Shown: in pieces, positions 1 to 12,900 of the stretch
Position numbering within the stretch: position 1 is the stretch's first letter
Layout: each line of letters opens with the position of its first letter
From: Antedon mediterranea
Lineage: Eukaryota; Echinodermata; Crinoidea; Comatulida; Antedonidae
Assembly: GCF_964355755.1 (NCBI RefSeq)
Contig: NC_092680.1
Coordinates: 15,291,001 to 15,355,000, forward strand
Direction: 5' to 3'
Length of the DNA stretch: 64,000 nucleotides
Made by a program: the position numbers and the translations under genes
The notes under the pieces: model-generated
The model's input: only the letters and a program-made list of their open reading frames with translations
Databases searched by the model: none
Told to the model about the DNA's origin: nothing

Positions 1-970
1 CACATCTTCCCCTTGCTGTGTTTTAATTCGTATAATAAAGGGCTGTAAAGACATTATTGCACTATGGTATATTTACAATAAAGATCAAATCTAACTTCAT
101 AGCTAGCTGTACTTTCAGTAACAATTCGATGGATAGACTTCGGATGACTTGCTCATGCTAGGCCCACTACTTTATTATTTTTGTGTGTGACTTCTGTCAA
201 TTGGTGGCGCTATGTCAACATGAACAGAGGGCGGTATATTTCAAAAAGAAAAGACTTTCTTGTAAAAAAAAGCGAAACTGATCAGTTTTATTAATTTAAT
301 ACACAATTTACAATGCATAAGTAAAGGTACTAGGCCTATAATACGATAAGTGTATTACGTTTTAGTAATTTTCGTATTCTAAACTTTTTAAATAATCTAG
401 GCCTAGCTAGCTAGGCCGGCCCTAGCTAGGGCATTGGCCTAGCCTAGCCTACTAGCTAGGTTAGGCCTACCTGGTACTAGTAACTAGTAGGCTAGCCTAG
501 CCCTCCTCTCTCTCTCTAGTCTAGCCTCTGACTATCTAGGCCTATAACCTAGCCCTAGAGAGTCTATATAGCTAGACTAGTACTAGTAGTAGGGCCTGCC
601 ACTGGGCTTGGTTGATGGCTAGTACAGTAGGCCTAGAGTAGTAGTAGGCCTAGGCCTACTACGAATTGAGGAGGCCCTATCCTACTATATAGTATTACTA
701 TTAGTATTATGAAGTATCTAAATAAGCCTAGACTAGGCCCTATTATTATATTAATTATTACTATTTTTATAATATAAATAGGGCTGGCCTAGTCTACTCT
801 AGGCTAGCCAGGTAATTTGACTAGCCTACGTACACGCAAAACGCAAATTATTTAATAAATGTACCGGTACTACTGTAAAATAATTGTATGCTAGGCTACA
901 GTAGGCTTGTTTTTATTTTAAAATAATCTATCTAAATTCATCAATTCTATATTGCTTACATTTCTTCTAG
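1..970. other. 5' flank of the LAS2-like gene, rich in AGGCCTAG palindromes
   Basis: No coding exon is supported. From about 395 to 840 the sequence is packed with overlapping CTAG, TAGGCCTA and GCTAGC words. It probably holds the promoter and any 5' UTR exon, but I cannot place a transcription start. Confidence 0.5.
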
Positions 971-984
971 TGATTTTACAAATA

Positions 985-3900
985 ATGCATGATAATACAG
1001 AGGACTCTTTCCTGAGAAGAAATTTCAGTAAAACACTGAAAGATTCTCTACATAGCACACAAAGTATTTCTGGTCGGGCATCAATACTTACATATGCCAA
1101 CAGACAGTATCCATCTGCCACCGATGCTCTACATGCCTACATCTCAGATTTTGATAATACGCAGTCATCCAGTCCATACAAACGTACTGTCGAAGATTTA
1201 CTCTCTCCTAAGTCTGTACTGTTGCAGACTGTGGAACGAAGCCTAGCTACCGGGGTACGTGATACTCGAGCAGAAAGTCACAGACATGCAATTAAGAAAC
1301 TCATTGACCAGTCTTATGAAGAATTATTGAGGGCAGATTTGGAACGAGAAAAAGGTAATTATGTTTATGGATCTTATATTCTTACAGTTGCATAACATTA
1401 TTCAACAGTCATAGTATATTTTAATCAGGGATTCTAAAACATTTATATTTTCACAGCAAAACATCCGATACAGACAATCTCATCAAGTGACCTATCAAGC
1501 CTAACACCAGACAGGAGCCTTCAATATCCTAGTCTAACCAGCTTATCTACAGATGTCTTGCTTTCCCAAGCATCACAGAGTGTTCATAACCACAATGTTG
1601 GCTTCACAAGTGATGCCCAGAATTATTTAAATTTATCTCACTCCTCTAAAACATTATCACCATTGCAGGAGAGCTACAGAGCGAATGCTATCCAATTAAA
1701 ATCATTACAGAGTAATGTCGGAAAGAGCTCAGGGATTCTAAAAAAGCGACCTAGTCCCGACAGAAAGAAGACTCATAGAGAAGTGAGTTTCACCAGAAGT
1801 ACCAACTCTAGGTATCTTAGAGAATTACAAAATCAAGATGGTTTATTTAAAAGTACAATTAGGACTTCAACGACTTCACCTGAATATAAAGAAGCCATGA
1901 TAAGTGTTCCAAACAGAAAAACTTCTTTTGATAGACATTTCAAGACTAGAAGAAAGGCAGATTCAGTTTTATCAGGTGGCAGAAAAGTACCAAGTTGGAT
2001 AGAGGATGTGGATATGTCACTCACTCTCGATCCCCACATTAACAAATCTAACCAAAAGGCTAAAATTACTTCCAAAATAATTGATAGTAACACCAAGTCA
2101 AATGCATCAGAAATTTCAGGACAGAGAAATGTACCTAGCTGGATTGAAGACATTAGTATGTCAGAGGTCCAGAGTACTGGTGAGGGTAGGTCACAAATTG
2201 GCAGAGCTCCACCCAGCTGGATCAATGGTATGAATGGCTCTGAAGTAAGCTCTGTCATACCAGCAGCCAGACAGTTGCCATTTTATGACTTGAATGTTAC
2301 AAAAGGTAGCAATGCTAACACTGATCGCCAGTCGACTAATAAATTATCACAACCAGGGTTAACCTACCAAGATCTAAGAAGCCCTGACAAGGAAAACCAT
2401 CCAAATCCAACTAATCACAATACTGGTAGAGCTAAGATGAAAAGCAGTGCAGAAATTAATAGACAGGTCAGAAACTCAATGGCAAAACAAAGTGTAAGAA
2501 AAGTCCTGCCATCATCACCAGTATTAAAACAAAGAATCAGCTCAGATATGATGAGTATGACAACAGACGATCTCATCTTAGCGCCCTCTACGGGCAGAGG
2601 ACTGCCAGAATCGAGGAGTATGGAAGACCTTAGAATAACTCTAAAACAAATGGACGCATCACCTACAAGAACGCTTGATAGAGGCACAACAAGAAGTAAT
2701 AAAACAAGGTTACGGGACACTCAAAGAAGGGCATCAGAAGAAGTTTGGCAGAGGTCAGCAGCAAAGTCAGCAGTACAGATCAATGATCCTGATAGGAGCA
2801 GACTATATGTTTCTGACCTTTATTTAAGCCCAAGAAAATATGCTCCTCAAAGTAATTTTGCTGTTCATAAACAAGATTTGTATCCACCACACTTTAAAGG
2901 TGATTCTCCTAAAGCCAACTGGATGTCAAATGATAGACCACCTAGCTCACAAAGATATTCCAGGGTTCCAAATTGGCGAACAGATATGCATCATACTGGC
3001 AGATTCACAAAAACTAGAGGTATCATTGATTTGGGTTTGAAAATGTTTAGGTTTGAACTACACCATAACCTCATACACAAATATAATGGAAATTATTAAT
3101 ATGAATTCGTTTTAGAAAACATCACTACAGCCTTAATACTAGTACTACATAACTATATAATGATTTTATTGAAAAATTATTAGCAAGCACACTATTAAAA
3201 ATCATGTTAATGTTTTGAAATAAATTGATTAATTATTGATAAACTGATTAATAGCCATTTAATAACCAATTTCTTTGCAGCAGTAACAGCACAAATTTTC
3301 AATGATTGATTAAATGGCAGCCTCAAATTAAAGATTTGCTGACTTTGAGTCAACTACTGTATCATCTTAAATTTTTGACCACCAGAGCCCATTGCATTTT
3401 GGGTTCACGTTTTTCTTCAAATCCCCTAATTTAAACGGTTATTTTGGAGCACAAATTTAACAAAAATCCAATACAAAAATTATTGTTTCTAAATAAATCG
3501 TTTATTTGGCGCTATTCGGCAGAAAAAGATCCTTATACCTAAACTTTATGTCAATTAAACTTCTCCAGTACAAGATTTTTTAATTTTTATTTAAAAAAAT
3601 CATATTTCAATTGTAAAGGATCATCTGAAGAATTTGAGCAGAGAGTGATTGATAGAGCCGAGAAAATACTGGGCTCACCTTTGACACATCCTCTACGAAG
3701 TTTACAGACACAAAGCCCTAACACTGAAGATATTTTAGATGGTGACAGATCGTGGGAAAAGACCTTACCATAGTAAGTATTATATTTTGTGTGATCCTTG
3801 CATTATTATGACTTGCCATATTTATTTTAATAAACGCGCCATGCCTCAGTTTACAGTAGTATAAAATAGATAATGTGTTTTTTTTTAAATGGGTTAAATG

Positions 3901-6900
3901 AGTGAATATAACAATCAATCTTTCAAATCATGAAAATATTCTCCCATTCAATTCACACATTCATTATTGTACGAATACGAATAAAACTTTATTGAGATTA
4001 TAACATATATATTAGGACATCTGCATATCAAGCAGGCGGTCCGAGTTCGAGTCTCGGTTGAGGCGACTTTTTCTCATTCTCACAGATTTCCTCATCTTAA
4101 TCGTTTCAAATTAATTAATTAAATTTCAGTATATCACCGGGCGGTTTAGAATTAATGTTCTTTGCCTGATTTGTTTATATATATAAATATAAAAACATTT
4201 AAAGACATTTTACAGATCCGTATAAAAATATCCAAAAAGAAAATTAACAATAAAAAAACACACGTACATCAACAGTTTTATTGACATGTCTGTAAACTTA
4301 AAACATATTTAGATTGGTATAAAACAATATTCAATTGATCGATTTAAACATTGACATTTACAAAAGGTACAGAAGTTGCAAAAAGAGCAGAGACTACCAT
4401 TTTTTGGAAAAGTCTGATTAATAACGAATAATTAAATTGAAAGATTAGTTTTAAACTCAAATAATACCGGAGTTAAAGTGTAATATAAGTGAGAATCTAC
4501 ATAGACGAATCCTATTTACTTGTTTTGATACCCATTTGGTTCATGACTGCATGACAAATTATTTAGTAATGTAGAGGGCAGTAGTACCTTTATGTCGCGA
4601 TGGGTGTTTAAGCTTCACAACATAAATGCTGATAGAATCGTCAATACAGTTGATGACCCTGCATTAAATATCCAGTAGAGTTTAATGTCAATATTTTATG
4701 ATTGATGCATTTCTTGGTTAAACAGTTTTAACAATAGAAATGCACAATCACTGTGCCTATATGTAAATGTGGTCCTGTTCTAAATTTAAGTTCGTTATTT
4801 TACAAAGCGCCATACTTTATTTATTGAGACAAGTGGTCTTTAAATGTCTATGTGTGTTTGGTTTAGAGATAATAAAAAAAATCTGAAGAAGATGATGGGA
4901 TGTAATAAAAGGACAAACAAATGAAAATAATATTTGCACAAAAAAATTCTTTTTAATGTAATTTTTGTTTTTATGTTTGATCTTCTAGAAGAGAGGCATA
5001 ACTATTTTGAAATCATGATGTAATGGGCCTATTTTTTGGTACAATGAAACAACCTGATAATTGTTTTTTAGACACACTAGATACTGTATATAAATAATAA
5101 TGATAATAAAATAATGATTGAATGCACAATCCCGCTCGGACAATTGGAGAAATGTATCAAGATCAAGAATAGTTAGCGATTTTATATAGTCATATATACT
5201 TTATTGTCCATTTTAAAAAACAGAAATGTGATTTGAAAACTCGCAGAATACAAAAATATAAATATAAAATACTATTTACAAAAACACACACAAAAAGTTA
5301 AGAGGCTAAAAATTGTTAAAATTAGATAAATATTATTATTATTTAATTGTATTATATGATTTATTATTATATTGCACTAACGATGATTTAAAGTTTATAT
5401 AAAAGCATATCCGATTCCTTAAGCCTGTTTTCTAGTTGCGGCGAGTTGAATTGACCAGATTCAAGGATTTTACAGAAACGGGGTAAAAATCAACGTTTAA
5501 AATCGTTAAAACTGACCAATCAAATGGTTCACAAATTACGTCATCATAGTTTTTGAAAAATATGTATGCGCTGACAATTCTTGAATTTTAACAACGCGAC
5601 TATATTTTTCACCATTTTTGAACACTAAACTATATAAAAACAATTAAATTTAATCTTTGTCTTTAGCGTAAGCCTAGATAAAGAGACCTAGGCTGTGGGT
5701 TGAAGCATTAAAACCTGTAACTTTTTCAATGTTCACGCGAACCTGACTGCACATGGTCAGCCTTGGTTTTGCAATACTTCATGTCCTCATGTCCCAGCAA
5801 TGCTCAAGAGAACCAAGAAACTATGAATGATCACGTAAAAATGTGCAAATATTAGCGATCCGACTTGATCATCGTTATCATTATTTATTATCGTTTGAAA
5901 ATTCAACGCAACTCGCTGTAACGTTACGTCAACTGGGGAAAAGGTTTTAATAGCCAATCAACAAGGCAGCCGACTTATTGCAACATTATTAGGCCTGATA
6001 TTATTAATATATTTTTTTGACAATGTATCTGTAACACTTTGTGATCAGCCTTCTTAATTCATTGTACCGCATCTGTATTTTTGTTTAATATTTTATTTTT
6101 GTTCTTTTGGGTTTGCCAATCATAAGCTTTTTGCATTTTTTTTCTTCTGCGCTCTTTTATTGTTGACCCACCTCCTTGATGTTGAAGTTACCTACAATTG
6201 CTATACACATGAGTTATTTACTGTATGTTGTATTACTTTGTATAGCAAGCCACTGAGACCTGTGTATACTGGAGATGAGGATGAGCACAGACGAACACAG
6301 ATTATAGATAGATTCCTAGAGGACTGCCTCAACTCAAATAGCACAGTGAGTAATTTGAATTAACAATTGTTATGTTGTTTTATTAGCTGATTTTGTGTTT
6401 TAATCGTTAGGGAAATAAATAAGTACGGTATAAGTATTAGTCCTATTAGTACTAGAGCCAACGTGACTTCACGGTGGTACAAGTGAGAAAATTCTTCCCA
6501 GTCTGTTGATTCGCGTCAACCAATCAAAGGGCAAGAATCCAAAATCGTTTAACTGTGAGCCCTCATAGACTCTCTTTTCCCAGACATTTTGTGGGGTCCA
6601 GCAGCTGGGATCTATAAATTGTAGTCGAGTTTACAAAGTCGCAAAACAGTCGGCCTTAGATACTATAATAACTGCTGCTTGCTTTAGCTTCTGAATGAGT
6701 AGTCCTAGCTGGCTAGAGCAGCAGCGTGAAAACATAGTATCTTGGGCCAAAATGAGAATAAAACAAAATAGAGGGCATTATACTCATGCGTCTATATTTC
6801 TAGAAAATATTTAGGGCTTTCACTCTGTCTTGTCGACAAACAAATGTTTATTTGAGATTTTGATGTGGTGTCAAATTTTTACATGATTTTGTTTTTCAAC

Positions 6901-9900
6901 ATCATTCTTCATGGAATCAGGTTTTTACATACAATTTTGATGTCGATTGAGATCATAAGCCGATGTAAATGATTTTGTAATTGGTTATTTTCGTTTTGGT
7001 ACTACAGTATACCAGATAATCGAGACTTTTTTCTTTTCATCCTCATATTTTTAGTCCAACCTACTCCATATTCAACATACAAATAGCCATTGTTACTACA
7101 TATTTTGGGTGGTTTCATGCTATCTCCCTCCCAGCATGGTGTCTATTTGTAGAGTTGAACTTCATCTTCATACCATGTTTTTGGTTGGTACCAGATAAGT
7201 TTGAGCTGATCCCTTAGCATCTCCTTAGTGGGTAGTGTCCTAGTAATTAGAGGTTCTTATTGCCTGGAGGTGTGTCCTGCTGAGTGTAAACAGTTGCACA
7301 AGATAAATGAATTTGACCTGAGATGAGCAACATGTCAAACCAGCTCATTACCTCATCTATTGTATACTTTCTGGACAGTCTGTAATAAGGTACAGTAGTA
7401 ACAGTCCAGTGTATTTTTCTATGGTACTAATTACTGTACAAACTTGTTGAATGAATGAATTTCCATAATCATAATTTTAAATGAATTCCTATAAAATTAG
7501 GATAATACTAACAACTACAAAGTTGCTGTGAATGAGTAATTGTTTTTCCCCTTCTTAACAAATACAAAAATAAGCCTTGTGTCGGCTTGAACCCATGACT
7601 TCCATAACACTAGCCTGTCACTCACCAAGCTTGCCCTGGTGAATAAAGGATGTGTATAAAAGGTACAATTGCAGGGTGAAATTTGAAAAAAAAATATTGT
7701 CAAATTACATTACCAAAACTTAACACTATACAGTAGTATTACAGTATTTTCAAAAACAAACAATTTTGACCTGTATCTGCTGAAAAAAATCAAAATTTTA
7801 AGAAATCAGTTTTATTAATTTGTTACAATAAAGATCACGCTGTAGCATATTTTTTACTCAATTTTTGTTTATTTTTGTACTCAATTTTTGGTTTTTTTGT
7901 TGCTTTTGAATGACATTGAATAAATCATTATTATCTACAAAATCAAGTGTTTTCGTGAGTGATGTCAAATTGAGACTGAAAATAAAAAATATTGCTCAAC
8001 GAAAACCATTTTATAAACTGGTTTTTACGATTGATTTTTTACGAGACTGTAATCAATCAATTTGGTTTTTAAAGCCATTTTTTTTTAGTGCCACAGAAAC
8101 AAAATATAAAGTTTGCGGTACACCACGTGTATTAGTTCTGAAAAGAACTGTTGAGTTTCTCAACGTTTCAATCAATATGTTTTGATCTTCCTCATGAGTG
8201 AGAATGGGAATGTTTTTTTTATCAGCACAAACAAGCCTTACTATATTGTACCGTAATAGATTCTTTTTAATGCTAATGTACTGTATACTTTAATCAATAA
8301 TAAATCTTTTTTTTTTGGAATTGAAAGAATAACATGCTATTATCTTCCTTAACACCAAAACATTACATCATTGTTATTCAACAGTGAATGTCAAGTTTAA
8401 GAATGATGTCTCGTCAAGGCTTGCTAGGTTTTTTTTCATGCTTCAGTGTCTCCCCTGATCTTGAGCTAACTGAAGGATAAGCCCTAATTACTTTGGAATG
8501 TGGCATGAAGGCTTTTATCTTGTCACCACACTGTATGAAACAACAGCATTTTCCTTTTAATAATAGTTTTTCCTTTTTTGTTTATTTCAACTGATTACCT
8601 TTATTTTAATAACTTACATATTTCATCAATGCTGTACTATTTGGTTTTGTGTGCTTGACTTGATATAAAAATGTTTTATCTACGCGAAGTAGCTAATTGA
8701 ACCATACCATTAAAAAGGCTACTATACTATTAATTAATTGTTTTGGAAAGTGCTGCAAAATTAATCTTTTTAGCTTACTGAGTTTTTAATTTCTCAAGTT
8801 AATGAAGATACACATTACACATAACTTTAAATGTAGGTCATTTTGTATTGATATTGTTTAATGTTGCATTCAAAGTTTCTATTACTGTAGTTATTAATAT
8901 ATGAAAAAAGTACAAACATGGGCCCTCTTCTGGTGGGTTAGAGACCCTCAATTAACACCCACTTGTATTGTTATGACTGCTGTTTAATGTACTTAAAGTA
9001 GCTAGTCAGTTACACTTCCCATAACCTTGCCATTGAATTGAAAGTTATTTAGCAGAAAGATAAAACCAAGAGTACAGAAAGGTCATTGACCTGATGTTGG
9101 CATTGCCATACACCTTGACATTTTCCACCTTGAATAAATGTTTGTCAAAATGTTGATACAATTGTATTTCAAGGTATTTCATTTCAACAACATTCTAAAC
9201 ATTTGGTCCAAAAATGATAACTTCATTCATCAAACTCTATCATAACTTTGCATACACTTTATCACTTCTTTTTACAATTTTTATCCCCCAATCCTAGATC
9301 TGTCATTGCAAACTAAAGTAATGATCACTGATAATAAATCTTACGCTTATGTTTGCTCTACATTTATTTATTTAAACACAATTTACACTATGTAATACCA
9401 TAATATTTTTTTAATAATTGTGTCTAATGGGAATTTCTGAAATTAGGCCAACTGGGAAATCTTAAATTTCAGATCAAACATGAATTTGACCCTAATTTGT
9501 AACCCCATGGGCTTTCCATCCAGAATGCAGAAAATGGGTGGAGGTCAGGTTTAGGCCACTGGGCAATTTGACCTATTTACTGTAGTACAGTAGTACTGTA
9601 CTCTAGTAAGGACAGATGAAAATTGCAAAATTTGAATTTTTTGAAAATTTTTAGAAATATCATAATTAAATGGAAGACTGCATGGTTGTGCAGTATGAGA
9701 ATAAGTATATATTTTATTTTAAAAACCAAAAACAACAGCAGAAAACAATCCAGCAGTTATAGCTTGGTTTGAACAGAAACAAAGACAACAACTCAGAAAC
9801 AGACAGAGGAAGATTGGAATTGAAAATGTCAATATGGGGATGGGCCTGGCAGTGGAACTATAAATTATTATAAAGATAAGCTTAATCTATAGTACTGTAG

Positions 9901-12900
9901 ACATTTTTAATTAATATAACTCTACTAAAGGGAACACAGAGGAGATTGTTGATAAAGATGAGTAATAACGAGTTTATAAAAATTAATCAATAAAATATTA
10001 ATCTAATATCTTATTTTATTGACATTAATATTCTGGTCTACTTTTTTTATCCTCATTACTTTAACGATCGACAATAAATAAATAAATAATGGGTATTTCA
10101 AAACTAGAGACCCAAGATCATAGACCTGAGACCTAATACAAAAAGCGAGACAATAGGAAACAGGAGACCCTGTTTACGGAAATGAATACCCTAAAATACG
10201 AAATGGGAAAGCCAAATAGTGTGCAGTAAGTAAAGTACAGTACATGATGCAACAGGTTTTTTTTAGGTTTGTTTTGAAGGATGATGACAACATAATGTGA
10301 TAAGACATCTATACTGAAGAGAAAAAAAGAGACAGACTTTTTGTAATAAAAGGCGTATAAAATTAGTCTACTTTTTCTTGTTGTACAGTTATTTAATATT
10401 TCAGGTTCTTGTATTTCATTTTCTGGTTTTTGGTCTCTAGTTTTGACACACTCATGTAATCATCTTCAGCATGGCACCTCCATTGAATCCAATCTTGTGA
10501 ATCGAAAAAATAAAAGTAAATATTCATATTTTAATATGGTGATCTTTTAAACAATTCTTGATTTTATACCTTAATATACACTACTGTACATCTTGTTAGC
10601 AAAGTGTATTATGTTTTTTCCACGCCACTTCTTTAGGCAGTTATATTCTAGAGAATGGAATCATAAGCAAACAATTACCATCAGGTAGCTTAGGTTTACT
10701 AGCAGCTGAAAAAATGAGTATTTGGAAACTTGAACTGGGCATTCTCAAGCCCCAAAACACATCCTGATAAGAGAGTTTGTAAGACCTGTCAATAAAAAAT
10801 GTTTTCATTTGGCTGTCAATGTAGGCATTTATCATTGAATAATGGTCATTTTCCTTTTCTACATGGTAAATAGTTTTGGTGAATGGTGTATCCTGGTGTG
10901 TATAGATCAAGAATTGCTTGATTATTAATTAATACAATACAGTACATTTGTTTGCAGCTGTACTATATCCTACACTGTGTTTACTAGGCCTACTGATAAA
11001 TCATTAAAAAAATTATTAAATAGAATGTTAAATTTTTTTTTTAATTTAATGACGAGTTCAACAATATGTTATGCCAACAAATCGTGCTCCATTTTTCAAG
11101 AAATATTTCTTGTTTAAATATTGAATCATATTACTAAACCCAATACCTGCATGTATCTGAATGTGTATATCATGTGTAGTGAGCACAATGGCAATACAAT
11201 GCTAATGTCTCTTGATTGAGAGCTCTTCTCTTTGCACTTTCTGCTACTAGATATTTTTAAATACTAAAATTAGTGTCTGTCTTTTAATTTAATTAAGGAA
11301 CTTTTAACAGCAATCATATTTTGTCAGAACATTAAGCAAAGGCCTTGAACTGTAACAACATAGACCATTTCAAAAGTGACTTTTAAATTTCCCTATATTC
11401 AATTTGAGAGGTTATTTTAAAAAAATGCGGTCACAGAAAAAGCTGAATTATTACAATTATATTCCATGACAGTGTGTTATGTTCATAAAATATTATCTGT
11501 TGAAGTACTGATAAGAAACATTAATAAATCAGTTTTATACAAATTAAGTGAATAGTTAGAAATAGATTCGTTATGAGAAAGCAATGTTTTCTCCTAATAA
11601 TAGTAATATAGAAATCAAATACGGCAAATTAAGTGGAGTACTGAATTATTGTTATAAAAATATAATATATGACTATTAAATACAAACATAGTACAGTATG
11701 TACTTTATTCATCCAATTGACAAAATATAGTCTTCGATTGCTCATGGTCTATGTTGTTAATGGCTTTAAGCCTAACTACCACTACTAGATACAAGTTTAT
11801 TTTATGTATAATTTTCTTGCACCATTTTTAATACTGGTTGGAGTCAATTTAATCCGGAAATCGAGAACACTGGTTAAAGAAATTATGGAACATTTATTTT
11901 TAACTGAAAAAAAAAATTGACCTTAAACTCAACTTATTATTTTCTTTACAGAGTCCCCGATTGACATTTGGTGATCAACCAGGTACTGTAGAAGCCCTCA
12001 AGAACATGCTCTTTACAATACAATCTGTTGCCGTGGCAAATGATTTAACAGAGGATGATGACACGAGAACAGTAGAAGATGAGGATTTCACACCAAGAGT
12101 GAGTTAACATATTTTCCTCCTAATATAGTTTAATATTTTACCCATTCTCAATTCTAACATGTTACGAATAAAACAGTGTGTTTGTATAATTAATCTGTAT
12201 ACAGAATGACAATTTTGGGAATTTCTTTTTTCTTCAATATTTTTTCGTCTGCCTATGATATGCAAGATTTTCAACAAAAGAATGTACATAAGAAAATAAT
12301 GGTACTGGTAGAGTTCATTCTTTTCAAAATAAAAATGATTATTATGATATATCTAGGCAGAATTACTACTACTATTTATTTTATCCATTACACAGTAAAA
12401 TAAAACCTTCAAATTTGTTTTGTGTACATTTTAATGCTCTTTCTATACTATCAAACTAGTTTGACAAAAAAGGGTGATGTATCAATTATTTTACCATTTC
12501 AAATTCATAAAGGATAGATAACAAATGCTAGTGTAGATGACCTTAAATTGATGGTAATGATATGATGTCATCGTGTCCATATATGGACATATCACATTTT
12601 TTTGGTAACATAACATATATTATTTTTTTGGTGGTTTTGTCTTCTAAAATTGTCTTGATTAATTGTACATTATTATATTTATTTGTAACTAAATGTTTGT
12701 TTCTCATACAGATAGTTTTGCTGTTTGATACAGTACATATTAAATTTTATTCAGATTAGATTTTAGCCATAGTGTTCTTATGTAAAGTTCAGCTAAATTC
12801 TAATATAAAACATACAGTAGACTAGGTTATCTGTTTGTTTTATTGATTTAACTTCTAAGTAAAGATGAAAACATGCTTTGGCCACCTGCTGGTAAAATGT

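Larger units (their letters stand above)
6346..11951. other. Long intron 4 of the LAS2-like gene
   Basis: A 5.6-kb AT-rich intron. It contains a tRNA-derived SINE (about 7545-7665), one copy of the double-hairpin repeat (8104-8180) and an unassigned exon-like stretch at about 9738-9861. Nothing else coding is supported. Confidence 0.5.

Noticed and set aside
1833-2258. Minus-strand open frame of 141 codons
   Set aside because: Antisense of the large LAS2-like exon; frame openness reflects low stop density opposite Ser/Arg-rich coding sequence.
7570-7635. A functional tRNA gene on the minus strand
   Set aside because: A- and B-box-like words are present but acceptor and D stems do not pair.
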